A stretch of DNA of 64,000 bases from Rhizobacter sp. Root404 (GCF_001425865.1 NZ_LMDS01000005.1:62001-126000); one strand, 5' to 3'. Counted from the first letter of the stretch, positions 16,246 through 25,365 are shown. Made by a program: numbers and translations. The notes: a model not told the origin generated them from the letters alone.

Positions 16246-18966
16246 ATGAGTGACAAGACCCTGCTGCTGGTCGACGGATCCAGCTACCTCTACCGTGCCT
16301 ACCATGCGCTGCCCGACCTCCGCGGGCCCGGCAACGTACCCACCGGCGCGCTGCGCGGCGTCGTCTCGATGCTGAAGCTGCTGCGCGAGCAGCACCCCGC
16401 CGCGCTCGGCGCGTGCGTGTTCGACGCCAAGGGCCGCACCTTCCGCGACGACTGGTACGCCGAGTACAAGGCCCACCGCGCCGCTATGCCCGACGACCTG
16501 GCCGCGCAGATCGAGCCGATCCACGAGGCCGTCAAGCTGCTCGGCTGGCCGGTGCTCTCGGTGCCCGGCATCGAGGCGGACGACGCGATCGGCACGCTGT
16601 GCAAGGTCGCCGCGGCCGCGGGCTTCAACGTGATCGTGTCGACCGGCGACAAGGACCTGGCGCAGCTCGTCGACGACCGCGTGACGCTGGTCAACACGAT
16701 GAGCAACGAGCGGCTCGATCCGGCCGCCGTGCGCGAGAAGTTCGGCGTGGCGCCGGACCGCATCGTCGACTACCTGACGCTGGTCGGCGACACCGTCGAC
16801 AACGTGCCGGGCGTCGAGAAGGTCGGCCCCAAGACCGCCGCCAAGTGGATCGGCGAGTACGGCTCGCTCGACGGCGTGATCGCGGCTGCGCCGACGATGA
16901 AGGGCGCCGCCGGCGAGAACCTGCGCAAGGCGCTGGACTGGTTGCCGCAGGGCCGCCGCCTCGTGACCGTCGCGACCGACTGCGACCTGACCGGCCATGT
17001 GGCCGACTGGCCGGCGTTCGAATCGCTGGCGTTCGCACCGATCGACCCGGTCGCGCTGTCCGCGTTCTACGACCGCTACGGGTTCAAGAGCATGAAGCGC
17101 GAGCTCGAACCGACCGGTGCCGTGCCCGCGGCGGCGCCGACCGTGGCCGCGCCGGCGATCGAGAAGAAGTACGAGACCGTGCTGACGATGGACCGGTTGC
17201 AGGCCTGGATCGCGCAGATCGAGGCCGCGTCGCTGACCGCGATCGACACCGAGACCGATTCGCTCGACCCCATGCGCGCGCAGATCGTCGGCATCTCGCT
17301 GGCGACCGAGGTCGGCGAGGCCGCCTACATCCCGCTGCGCCACACCTATGCCGGCGTGCCCGACCAGTTGCCGATCGACGCGGTGCTGGCGGCGCTGCGG
17401 CCGTGGCTGGAGAACCCGGCCGCCGCCAAGCTCGGCCAGAACATCAAGTACGACACCCACGTGTTCGCGAACGCCGGCATCGCGATCCGGGGCTACGCCC
17501 ACGACACGATGCTGCAGAGCTACGTGCTCGAAGCGCACAAGGCGCACAGCCTCGAAAGCCTGGCCGACCGCCACCTCGGCCGCAAGGGCCTGAGCTACGA
17601 GGACCTGTGCGGCAAGGGCGCGCACCAGATCCCGTTCGCGCAGGTGGCGATCGACATGGCCGCCGACTACTCGTGCGAGGACAGCGAGATGGCGCTGCAC
17701 GTGCACCGGACGCTGTGGCCGCAGATCGAGGCGAACGCGGGGCTGCGCTACATCTACGAGCAGATCGAGATGCCGACCAGTGCGCTGCTCGGCCGCATCG
17801 AGCGCACCGGCGTGCTGATCGACGCGGCGCTGCTGGCGCGCCAGAGCCAGCAGCTCGCCGAGCGGATGGTCGCGCTCGAACAGCAGGCCTACGAGCTCGC
17901 GGGCCAGCCGTTCAACCTCGGCAGCCCGAAGCAGATCGGCGAGATCCTGTTCGGCAAGCTGGGGCTGCCGGTCAAGAAGAAGACGATGAGCGGCGCGCCG
18001 AGCACCGACGAAGAAGTGCTCGCCGAACTCGCCGCCGACTACCCGCTGCCGGCCCGCCTGCTCGAGCACCGCAGCCTGTCGAAGCTGAAGGGCACCTACA
18101 CCGACAAGCTGCCGCTGATGGTCAACCCGGCCACCGGCCGCGTCCACACCAACTACGCGCAGGCGGTGGCGGTGACCGGGCGGCTGTCGAGCAACGACCC
18201 GAACCTGCAGAACATCCCGATCCGCACCGCCGAGGGCCGGCGCGTGCGCGAGGCCTTCATCCCGCCGCCGGGCCACTCGATCCTGAGCGCCGACTATTCG
18301 CAGATCGAGCTGCGCATCATGGCCCACATGAGCCGCGATCCGGGGCTGCTGAAGGCCTTCGCCGAAGGCGTCGACGTGCACCGCGCGACCGCCAGCGAGG
18401 TCTTCGGCACCGCGCTGCCCGAGGTCAGCAACGAGCAGCGTCGCTACGCGAAGACGATCAACTTCGGGCTGATCTACGGCATGGGCGCGTTCGGCCTGGC
18501 GCAGGCGCTGGGCATCGAGCGCAGTGCGGCGGCGACCTACATCGAGCGCTACTTCGAGCGCTTCGCCGGCGTGCGCCGCTACATGGACGAGACCAAGGCG
18601 TCGGCGCACCAGAAAGGCTACGTCGAGACGCTGTTCGGCCGGCGCATCTACCTGCCCGAGATCAACGGCGGCAGCGGCCCGCGCAAGAGCGCGGCCGAGC
18701 GCCAGGCGATCAACGCGCCGATGCAGGGCACCGCGGCCGACCTGATCAAGCTCGCGATGATCGCGGTGCAGCGCACGCTGGACGACGAGCAGCGCGCGAC
18801 CAAGGTGATCATGCAGGTGCACGACGAACTGGTGTTCGACGTGCCGGCCGAGGAGCTCGACTGGGCGCGCGCCGAGGTGCCGCGCATCATGGCCTCGGTC
18901 GCGTCGCTGGAGGTGCCGCTGCTGGCCGAGGTCGGCGTCGGCGCCAACTGGGACGAGGCGCATTGA
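16246..18966 (+). CDS. polA: DNA polymerase I
   Basis: A 906-residue three-domain enzyme for gap filling and Okazaki fragment processing. Residues 1-300: 5'-3' exonuclease (DGSSYLYRAYH, GIEADDAIGT, STGDKDLAQLV, GDTVDNVPGV). About 310-520: 3'-5' proofreading domain with all acidic residues kept (IDTETDS, NIKYDTH, YSCEDSEMAL). About 540-906: polymerase domain with DYSQIELR, the B motif RRYAKTINFGLIYG and the C motif VHDEL. Proofreading is therefore probably active. I chose the ATG at 16246 because the family start MSDKTLLLVDGSSYLYRA begins here; the longer frame would overlap the divergent DUF2782 gene. Confidence 0.97.
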   Translation: MSDKTLLLVDGSSYLYRAYHALPDLRGPGNVPTGALRGVVSMLKLLREQHPAALGACVFDAKGRTFRDDWYAEYKAHRAAMPDDLAAQIEPIHEAVKLLGWPVLSVPGIEADDAIGTLCKVAAAAGFNVIVSTGDKDLAQLVDDRVTLVNTMSNERLDPAAVREKFGVAPDRIVDYLTLVGDTVDNVPGVEKVGPKTAAKWIGEYGSLDGVIAAAPTMKGAAGENLRKALDWLPQGRRLVTVATDCDLTGHVADWPAFESLAFAPIDPVALSAFYDRYGFKSMKRELEPTGAVPAAAPTVAAPAIEKKYETVLTMDRLQAWIAQIEAASLTAIDTETDSLDPMRAQIVGISLATEVGEAAYIPLRHTYAGVPDQLPIDAVLAALRPWLENPAAAKLGQNIKYDTHVFANAGIAIRGYAHDTMLQSYVLEAHKAHSLESLADRHLGRKGLSYEDLCGKGAHQIPFAQVAIDMAADYSCEDSEMALHVHRTLWPQIEANAGLRYIYEQIEMPTSALLGRIERTGVLIDAALLARQSQQLAERMVALEQQAYELAGQPFNLGSPKQIGEILFGKLGLPVKKKTMSGAPSTDEEVLAELAADYPLPARLLEHRSLSKLKGTYTDKLPLMVNPATGRVHTNYAQAVAVTGRLSSNDPNLQNIPIRTAEGRRVREAFIPPPGHSILSADYSQIELRIMAHMSRDPGLLKAFAEGVDVHRATASEVFGTALPEVSNEQRRYAKTINFGLIYGMGAFGLAQALGIERSAAATYIERYFERFAGVRRYMDETKASAHQKGYVETLFGRRIYLPEINGGSGPRKSAAERQAINAPMQGTAADLIKLAMIAVQRTLDDEQRATKVIMQVHDELVFDVPAEELDWARAEVPRIMASVASLEVPLLAEVGVGANWDEAH

Positions 18967-20162
18967 CCGCGATCCGCGGCGCGGCGGCGGCTGACGCCGA
19001 GGTCGAGCCGCGCTACGGCTGGGTCGTCGTCTGGGCGAGCTTCGTCGCGCTGGCGGTGATCTTCGGCGTCGTCTACTCGTTCGCGGCGTTCTTCGAATCG
19101 TTCGCCGGCGCGTTCGGCGCCAGCCGCGCCGGCGTGTCGCTGGTGTTCGGCCTCTCGGGCCTGCTGTACTTCGTGCTCGGCGCGTTCGGCGGCATGCTGG
19201 CCGACCGGTTCGGGCCGCGCGTCGTCACCAGCGCCGGCATGCTGTGCATCGCCGCCGCGCTCGGCGCCGGCAGCGTCGCGCAGTCGATGCTGCAGCTGAC
19301 GCTGGCGTACGGCATCGGCCTCGGGATCGGCGTCGCGCTGGTCTACACGCCCGCGATCGGTTGCGTGCAGCCGTGGTTCACGCGCCGCCGCGGCCTGGCG
19401 GCCGGCATCGCGAGCGCGGGCATCGGCGCCGGCACCTTCGGCGTGCCGCTGCTCGCGGCCGCGGCGATCGCGCAGTGGCAGTGGCGCGGCGCGATGTGGG
19501 CGTTGGCGGCCGGGGTGCTGGTCGTCGGGCTCGGCGCGACGCTGCTGTTGCGCCGCGCACCGGCTGCGGCGCGGCGCGCCGACGGCAGCGTGCCGGGCAC
19601 GCCGCTGGTGCAGGCGCTGCCCAGCCGCTCGTTCATCTGGCTGTATGCGATGTGCGTGCTGGCGGCGCCGGCGATGTTCATCCCGTTCGCGCACCTCTCG
19701 GCGGCGGCGCGCGACCTCGGCATCGGCGATGCGCGCGCGGTCGGGCTGGTCGGGCTGATCGGCATCGGCAGCCTGGTCGGGCGTTTCGCGATCGGCGCCA
19801 TCGCCGATCGCATCGGCCGGCCGCGCACGCTGATTGGTGTGCAGGCCTCGCTCGGGCTGGCGATGCTGCTGTGGCTCGTCGCCGGCGGCTATCCGGCGCT
19901 GGCGGTGTTCGCGCTGTGGATGGGCCTGAGCTACGGCGGCATCGTCTCGCTGATGCCGGCGCTGTGCATGGACCTGTACGGCGCGCGCGCGGTCTCGTCG
20001 ATCATCGGCACGCTGTACACCGGCGCGGCGCTCGGCAACATCGCCGGGCCGTGGCTGGCGGGGCGGGTGTTCGATGCGCAGGGCAGCTACGCGCCGGTGA
20101 TCGCCGGCTGTGCGGCGCTGTCGCTGCTCGCGACGCTGGCCACCTGGCGCGCGCTGCGGTGA
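18963..20162 (+). CDS. MFS transporter
   Basis: A 399-residue inner-membrane protein with 12 hydrophobic segments. The loop 2-3 signature reads GGMLADRFGPRVV, and the second half repeats it as GAIADRIGRPRT. The opening (YGWVVVWASFVALAVIFGVVYSFAAFFESF) resembles the monocarboxylate/oxalate-formate branch of the MFS. No ATG or GTG fits before the first membrane segment; the best start is TTG at 18963, overlapping the polA stop as TTGA, so expression is likely coupled to polA. The substrate is unknown. Confidence 0.85.
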   Translation: MTAIRGAAAADAEVEPRYGWVVVWASFVALAVIFGVVYSFAAFFESFAGAFGASRAGVSLVFGLSGLLYFVLGAFGGMLADRFGPRVVTSAGMLCIAAALGAGSVAQSMLQLTLAYGIGLGIGVALVYTPAIGCVQPWFTRRRGLAAGIASAGIGAGTFGVPLLAAAAIAQWQWRGAMWALAAGVLVVGLGATLLLRRAPAAARRADGSVPGTPLVQALPSRSFIWLYAMCVLAAPAMFIPFAHLSAAARDLGIGDARAVGLVGLIGIGSLVGRFAIGAIADRIGRPRTLIGVQASLGLAMLLWLVAGGYPALAVFALWMGLSYGGIVSLMPALCMDLYGARAVSSIIGTLYTGAALGNIAGPWLAGRVFDAQGSYAPVIAGCAALSLLATLATWRALR

Positions 20163-20181
20163 ACCGGCCGCCCGGCCGCCG

Positions 20182-22437
20182 TCACGCCACTCCGGCGTGC
20201 ATCATCTCGCGCACCTTGCGGGCCAGCTCGGTGATCTCGAACGGCTTGGTCAGCACCGACATGCCGGACTCCAGCTGGCCGTTGCCGACCGCGGCGTTCT
20301 CGGCATAGCCGGTGATGAACAGCACCTTGAGGGCGGGGCGCGAAACCCGCGCCGCGTCCGCAACCTGGCGGCCATTGATGCCGCCGGGCAGGCCGACGTC
20401 GGTGACGAGGAAGTCGATGCGCCGGCCCGACTGCAGCATCTGCAGCCCGGCCTGCCCGTCCGGCGCGCTGAGCACGCGGTAGCCGGCCTCGACCAGCAGC
20501 TCGGTGATCAGCGTGCGGATCGTCGCCTCGTCCTCGATCACGAGGATGGTCTGACCCTCGCCTTCCTCGATCTCCATCCGGTCGGGTCCGGGCGCGTCGT
20601 CCTCGGCCGTCCCCACGAAGCGCGGCAGGTACAGGCACATGGTCGTGCCGTGCGCGGGCTCGGAGTAGATCCGCACCTGCCCGCCGGACTGGCGCACGAA
20701 CCCGTACACCATCGACAGGCCGAGGCCCGTGCCCTGGCCCAGCGGCTTGGTGGTGAAGAACGGGTCGAAGACGCGCTTGATCACGTCGGGCGCCATGCCG
20801 CTGCCGGTGTCGGTCACGCACAGCGAGATGTACTGGCCGGGCGGCAGTTCGCGCTCCGCGGCGGCGCGGTCGTCGAGCCACTTGTTGCTCGTCTCGATGG
20901 TCAGTCGGCCGCCGCCAGGCATCATCGCGTCGCGCGCATTGATGCACAGGTTGAGCAGCGAGTTCTCGAGCTGCGACGGGTCGATCCGGGTCGGCCACAG
21001 GCCGCCGGCGCCGACGACCTCGAGCGTGACGCTCGGGCCGACGGTGCGGCGGATCAGTTCCTCCATTCCGGCGATCAGCCGGTTCACGTCGGTCGGCTTC
21101 GGATCGAGCGTCTGGCGGCGTGCAAACGCCAGCAGGCGCTGCGTCAGCGCGGCGGCGCGGCGCACCGCGTCCAGCCCCATCGAGATGTAGCGCTCGTTGC
21201 CGTCGAAGCGCTGCTGCTGCAGGCGCTTCTGCAGGATCTGCAAGCTGCCGCCGATGCCGGCCAGCAGGTTGTTGAAGTCGTGCGCGATGCCGCCCGTCAG
21301 CTGCCCGACCGCCTCCATCTTCTGCGCCTGGCGCAGCGCGTGCTCGGCCACCATCAGGTCGCGGGTGCGCGAGTCGACCATCGCTTCCAGATTCTCGTTG
21401 GCCTCGCGCAGGCGCTGCTCGCTCTCGCGCAGCGCGGCGGCACTGCGCAGGCGTCCGTCGACGGCGCGGGCGCGTTCGGCCACGTCGCGCAGCAGCGCCA
21501 GATCGTCGGCGGACCAGGCGCGCGTCCGGGCATCGTTGACGAACAGCACCGCGACCAGCCGGCCCTGCTCGACCACGGGCACGTTGAGGAACGAGCGCGC
21601 GCTGCGGTCCTCGAGCGCGGCGGCGGCGTCCACGGTGCGCGGATCGCGACGCACGTCGTCGATCGTCACCGGCTCGCCGGCCTTCAGCGTGTCGATGAAC
21701 GAACCGTACGCGCGCAGGGGGAGCGTGCCGGCGAGGCTGTCCACACCCGGGGCGGTCCAGTCGCGCACGACGTGCAGGGTCTCGTCCTCGGGGTCGATGG
21801 TGCCGTAGCCGGCGCGGCTCACGCGCAGCGTCTCGCCGAGGAGGCGGGCCGCCTCGTAGCCGGCGGTGTCGCTGGAATCGGCATCGCGCAGTCGATCGCT
21901 CAGGCGCGCCAGCGCGTCGCGCCGCCGGTCGGCGCGCCAGCGGCGGGTCACGTCGCGCATCACCGCGAGCGTGCCGGTGGTGTCGCCGCTCGCGTCCTTC
22001 AGGTCGGAGACGATCGATTCCACGTGGATCTCGGAACCGTCGGCCAGGTGATGCACGCTGACCACGCCGGCGCGACGCTCGCCCCACGGCATCTCCAGCC
22101 CCTCGCGCACCACCGTCTCGGCATACACGTCGCCGCGGGTGCGGCCGAGCGCCGCGGCCGACGCGATGCCGTAGCGCAGCTCGGCGGCGGTGTTCATGTA
22201 GATGATGTGGCCGTCGTTGTCGAACGCGAACACCGCGTCTTCCATCTGCGACAACACGTCCTGGCGCATCCGGTTCGAGGCGGCATGCGCGCTTTCGAGG
22301 GTGTAGATCTCGTTGTTGACGATCAGCGCGTCCACATCGCCGCTGTGGATGGAGTGCAGGGTGTCCTCGAGTTCCTGCAGACGGTTCCGCAGTTCCTCGT
22401 TCTCGGCGTTCAGGCGGACGGAGTCCGGGCCGTTCAT
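20182..22437 (-). CDS. PAS-GAF hybrid sensor histidine kinase of the Kai operon
   Basis: A 751-residue soluble kinase. A short coiled coil (8-30) and the segment SGDVDALIV are followed by PAS (about 58-168), GAF (about 190-325), a second coiled coil (330-370), the phosphoacceptor domain with His-386 in GGIAHDFNNLL, an HATPase domain (NLCINARDAM near 498, DTGSGM near 543, GTGLGLSM near 570) and a C-terminal receiver (630-745) with IEDE, Asp-680 in VTDVGLPGG and Lys-731. No membrane segment is seen, so it senses a cytoplasmic cue or partner. Its ATG overlaps the stop of kaiB2 (ATGA), which ties it to the KaiC/KaiB proteins as their likely output or input. The receiver probably accepts phosphate from the same protein. 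Confidence 0.9.
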   Translation of the reverse strand: MNGPDSVRLNAENEELRNRLQELEDTLHSIHSGDVDALIVNNEIYTLESAHAASNRMRQDVLSQMEDAVFAFDNDGHIIYMNTAAELRYGIASAAALGRTRGDVYAETVVREGLEMPWGERRAGVVSVHHLADGSEIHVESIVSDLKDASGDTTGTLAVMRDVTRRWRADRRRDALARLSDRLRDADSSDTAGYEAARLLGETLRVSRAGYGTIDPEDETLHVVRDWTAPGVDSLAGTLPLRAYGSFIDTLKAGEPVTIDDVRRDPRTVDAAAALEDRSARSFLNVPVVEQGRLVAVLFVNDARTRAWSADDLALLRDVAERARAVDGRLRSAAALRESEQRLREANENLEAMVDSRTRDLMVAEHALRQAQKMEAVGQLTGGIAHDFNNLLAGIGGSLQILQKRLQQQRFDGNERYISMGLDAVRRAAALTQRLLAFARRQTLDPKPTDVNRLIAGMEELIRRTVGPSVTLEVVGAGGLWPTRIDPSQLENSLLNLCINARDAMMPGGGRLTIETSNKWLDDRAAAERELPPGQYISLCVTDTGSGMAPDVIKRVFDPFFTTKPLGQGTGLGLSMVYGFVRQSGGQVRIYSEPAHGTTMCLYLPRFVGTAEDDAPGPDRMEIEEGEGQTILVIEDEATIRTLITELLVEAGYRVLSAPDGQAGLQMLQSGRRIDFLVTDVGLPGGINGRQVADAARVSRPALKVLFITGYAENAAVGNGQLESGMSVLTKPFEITELARKVREMMHAGVA

Positions 22438-22778
22438 GTCGCACCCCCGGTCAGGCGGGCCAGGCCGAGCGTCACGCGCAGGCGTTCGGTGTCGGACAGG
22501 TCGCCGATCAGGCGCCGCTGCGGCAACGGCGTCAACCGCACCAGCGTCGGCGACGCGAAGATCTGGTCGGCGCGCGCGGCGTCGACGTGCTCCGCGATGT
22601 CGAGCACATCGAGCCGGTGGGCGCCCGGCAGGTACTGCGCGAAGAAGCGGCGGGCATTGACCATCGCCCGCGACGACGCGGGCGAGGCCGAGCTGACATA
22701 CAGGCGGAAGGTCTGGTCCTGTCGTTGCGCCGCCGCCGGCGCGCTGGCTGCCGTGGCGGGCGCGGGGCGTTGCGGCAC
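22434..22778 (-). CDS. Divergent KaiB-family protein (KaiB2)
   Basis: A 114-residue thioredoxin-like KaiB-family protein. After a 20-residue Ala/Pro-rich start, the KaiB core is visible: TFRLYVSSASPASS, LDVLDIAEHVDAARAD, IFASPTLVRLTPLP, RRLIGDLSDTERL. It is clearly less like cyanobacterial KaiB than its neighbour. The start is GTG (22778), three bases after the kaiB stop, and its own stop overlaps the kinase start. The position between kaiB and a kinase suggests an adaptor between the clock-type ATPase and the phosphorelay, but this is inference. Confidence 0.85.
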   Translation of the reverse strand: MPQRPAPATAASAPAAAQRQDQTFRLYVSSASPASSRAMVNARRFFAQYLPGAHRLDVLDIAEHVDAARADQIFASPTLVRLTPLPQRRLIGDLSDTERLRVTLGLARLTGGAT

Positions 22779-22781
22779 GGT

Positions 22782-23111
22782 TCAGCCCGCCGGCTTGACG
22801 TCGAGGCCGACCAGCACGCGCTCTTCGTTGGAGAGGTCACCAATGATCTTGCGCAGCGGCTCCGGGAACTTGCGCACCAGCGTCGGGACCGCGAGGATCT
22901 GGTCGCCGGCGGCCAGCTTGGGATTCACCAGCAGGTCGATCACCTCGATGCTGTAACGCCCTGCGAGATGGGTCTCGCACAGTCGCTTCAGGTTCTCGAG
23001 CGCCGCCATCGAACGCGCGGTGCTGCCGGCGACGTAGAGCTTGAGCTGCCATTCGGGACGGCCTGGCGTGGCGCCCTTGCGGGTCTTCGGCGTGGTGGTG
23101 GCGGTGGCCAT
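22782..23111 (-). CDS. kaiB: KaiB-family protein
   Basis: A 109-residue protein very close to classic Kai[65 protein letters not shown]. The acidic C-terminal tail of cyanobacterial KaiB is absent. KaiB switches fold and binds the phosphorylated CII-stimulated CI ring of KaiC; the residues around IGDLSN are well kept, so binding to the neighbouring KaiC is plausible. It starts two bases after the kaiC stop. Confidence 0.93.
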   Translation of the reverse strand: MATATTTPKTRKGATPGRPEWQLKLYVAGSTARSMAALENLKRLCETHLAGRYSIEVIDLLVNPKLAAGDQILAVPTLVRKFPEPLRKIIGDLSNEERVLVGLDVKPAG

Positions 23112-23113
23112 GG

Positions 23114-24859
23114 TCAGCCCTTGCGTCGACCGTTGGTCGCCTCGGTCTTGCCGCGGGCGGCGGCGATGTCGCGCGCTCGCGAGGTGCTCGACTCGGCCTC
23201 GAACTTCTCGCGTGCGATCGCGAACTCGACCTCGCCGGCGCGCTCGTCCGCCTCGAGCAGCATCGCGGCGATCTGCGCATCCAGCGCCTTGCGCCGGTTC
23301 GCGAGATCGCGCAACCGCCGCTCGTGGTCGCGGCCGCGCAGGTCGTTCGCCGCGCTCAGGTGCGCTTCGTGGGCGATGCGCGCGGTGCCGGTCAGCACCT
23401 GGTCGCCGAACAGATAGACATCGACCAGATCGACGCCGTGGTCAGAGAAGACGAACTCGCGCACCTGGTTCGAGTGCGGCATGCCGCGCGACTTGAGCAC
23501 CTGCAGCGTGCGCGTGCGCTCGCCGTTCAGCGCGATGTTGGCCAGCAGCAGCCAGGTGTCCATCAGCGACGAGACGCCGACCTCGGACGAGGCCAGCGCG
23601 ACGTTGCCGCTGTCGGCGGTCAGCGAGGTGAACAGCGCGGTCGTGTTGCTGGTCTTCAGGAAGTCGATCAGGCGCATCAGCGTCAGCTTGAGCCCGCCGT
23701 CGTCCGCCTGCGAGGTCAGGTTGCTGATCGGGTCGACCGCGACGACGGCGGGCTTGAACGCGTTGACCAGGTCGTACATGTGGACCAGGTGCTGCTCCAG
23801 GCCGTGCAGCGTGGGCCGCGTCGATTCGATGCGCAGCAGCCCCTTGGAGACCCATCGGCGCAGGTCGAGGCCGATGGATTCCATGTTGCGCAGCAGCTGG
23901 CTCTGGGATTCTTCGTAGGCGAACAGCAGGGCCCGCTCGCCCCGGCTGCAGGCCGCGTTGACGAAGCTGGCGGCCAGGCTGCTCTTGCCGGTGCCCGGCG
24001 CGCCAGACACCAGCACGCTGCTGCCGCGGAACACGCCGGCACCGCCGAGCATCTGGTCGAGCCCCGTGATGCCGGTGGGCATGCGCTCGCGCGGCGCCGC
24101 GTGCTGCAGCGTCAGCGACGTGATCGGCAGCACCGAGATGCCGTACTGGCCGATCAGGAACGGGTATTCGTTGGTGCCGTGCGGCGAGCCGCGGTACTTG
24201 ACGACGCGCAGGCGGCGCGTCGAGACCTGATCATGGATGCGGTGGTCGAGCAGGATCACGCAGTCGGCCACGTACTCCTCGAGGCCATAGCGGGTGAACG
24301 TGTTCTCGCCGCGCTCCGCGGTGATGACAGCGGTGACGCCCTTGTCCTTCAGCCAGCGAAACAGGCGCCGCAACTCGGCCCGCAGGATCGCGTGGTTGGG
24401 CACGCCGGCGAACAGCGCCTCGACCGTGTCGAGCACGACGCGCTTCGCGCCGATCGTGTCGATCGCATGGCCCAGGCGGATGAACAGACCCTCGAGGTCG
24501 TACTCGCCGGTTTCCTCGATCTCGCTGCGCTCGACGCGCACGAAGTCGATCGCGATCTTCTTCTGCCGCTCCAGTTTGCCCAGGTCCCAGCCGATCGACG
24601 CGACATTGGCGGCAAGTTCGTCCGCGGTCTCCTCGAACATCATGAAGACGCCGGGCTCGTCGAACTGCATCGCACCGCGCACCAGAAACTCGGCCGCGAG
24701 CATCGTCTTGCCGCAGCCGGCGGCGCCGCATACGAGCGTCGGCCGGCCGCGCGGCAAGCCGCCGCCCGTGATCTCGTCGAGGCCGGTGATGCCGGTGGGG
24801 CTCTTGGCCAGCCCCGCCGGGGCGGCAGCGGCTGTCTTGTTCTTGGTCGGTTTGGCCAT
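23114..24859 (-). CDS. kaiC: KaiC-family double-domain ATPase/kinase
   Basis: A 581-residue protein with two RecA-like KaiC domains. [21 protein letters not shown], Walker A GAAGCGKT (45-52), catalytic Glu pair FEET (about 75-78), Walker B-like [25 protein letters not shown], Walker A GAPGTGKS (286-293), YEES near 315. At the position of the cyanobacterial phosphosites S431/T432 it has VSSLMDT, i.e. Ser-430/Ser-431, so autophosphorylation is possible. A charged C-terminal tail (about 495-581) looks like a coiled coil and replaces the KaiA-binding tail; there is no kaiA in the window. First gene of the kaiC-kaiB-kaiB2-kinase unit. An AT-rich patch at 24893-24903 may hold the promoter; a palindrome lies about 95 bases upstream. 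Confidence 0.95.
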   Translation of the reverse strand: MAKPTKNKTAAAAPAGLAKSPTGITGLDEITGGGLPRGRPTLVCGAAGCGKTMLAAEFLVRGAMQFDEPGVFMMFEETADELAANVASIGWDLGKLERQKKIAIDFVRVERSEIEETGEYDLEGLFIRLGHAIDTIGAKRVVLDTVEALFAGVPNHAILRAELRRLFRWLKDKGVTAVITAERGENTFTRYGLEEYVADCVILLDHRIHDQVSTRRLRVVKYRGSPHGTNEYPFLIGQYGISVLPITSLTLQHAAPRERMPTGITGLDQMLGGAGVFRGSSVLVSGAPGTGKSSLAASFVNAACSRGERALLFAYEESQSQLLRNMESIGLDLRRWVSKGLLRIESTRPTLHGLEQHLVHMYDLVNAFKPAVVAVDPISNLTSQADDGGLKLTLMRLIDFLKTSNTTALFTSLTADSGNVALASSEVGVSSLMDTWLLLANIALNGERTRTLQVLKSRGMPHSNQVREFVFSDHGVDLVDVYLFGDQVLTGTARIAHEAHLSAANDLRGRDHERRLRDLANRRKALDAQIAAMLLEADERAGEVEFAIAREKFEAESSTSRARDIAAARGKTEATNGRRKG

Positions 24860-24943
24860 GCGGCGCGATCGTCCCGGACGGGGAAAGATGGCCGAAATTT
24901 ATCGCCGGCACGGTTGACCGTCGAGCGGGCGCCCCCGCGATGC

Positions 24944-24965
24944 CCTGTAGGAGAGTTCCTACAGG
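24944..24965. promoter_or_regulatory. Perfect 9+9 palindrome upstream of kaiC
   Basis: CCTGTAGGA and TCCTACAGG are perfect inverted repeats around GAGT. The element lies between the stop of the 73-residue gene (24975) and kaiC (24859). No T run follows on the minus strand, so it is a weak terminator candidate; the TGTAGGA half sites and symmetry look like an operator for a two-fold regulator such as a LuxR/NarL-type protein. It also could be a hairpin ending the small upstream gene. Confidence 0.5.
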
Positions 24966-24974
24966 TCGGCGTTG

Positions 24975-25196
24975 CTATGGCAACCGCGCCTCGGCGCGCA
25001 TCTGGTCGCAGACGTTCTTGCCGGTCTGGGTCAGCTGCAGCGTGCCGCCGTTCCACTCCAGCCAGTAGAGCGCCACGTAATCGGCGATCAACGCCTCGCT
25101 GACGAGATCGGCGCGGCGGCGTTGCAGGGCGGCGACTGTTTCGAGCAGCTCGCGGCGCAGTGCGTCGGTACGGGTCGGGGCAGGGGTTGTGATCAA
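24975..25196 (-). CDS. Small protein of unknown function upstream of kaiC
   Basis: A 73-residue product from a TTG start at 25196 with GGAGG four bases upstream. The first half is a helix rich in Arg, Leu and Glu (DALRRELLETVAALQRRRADL), and the second half (DYVALYWLEWNGGTLQLTQTGKNVCDQM) is a conserved-looking segment with three aromatic residues and one Cys that resembles a small winged-helix wing. No known family recognised. It is on the same strand as the kai genes, 115 bases upstream. The longer open frame above the TTG has no good start. Confidence 0.5.
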   Translation of the reverse strand: MITTPAPTRTDALRRELLETVAALQRRRADLVSEALIADYVALYWLEWNGGTLQLTQTGKNVCDQMRAEARLP

Positions 25197-25365
25197 GGCA
25201 CCTCCGTGGTTGCCGGACGTTAGCACCGTCGTATGACGTTCAGGGGGCGATTTGCCCGGTGTTCGGCCCGCTTTCATCGATGCCCCCACGACATGCGGGG
25301 TCGCGACCGGCGCCGACCGGGCAGACTCCGCCCTGGCGGACAGTGCCGCGGCCCACCCTTGCTCC

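Noticed and set aside
16413..18963. Long plus-strand frame through polA that runs into the MFS gene
   Set aside because: Only the part after 18963 codes for a transporter; the rest is the +1 shadow of polA.
20182..24859. Calling the Kai operon a circadian clock
   Set aside because: No kaiA is seen and time-keeping cannot be read from sequence; I call it a Kai-like signalling unit.
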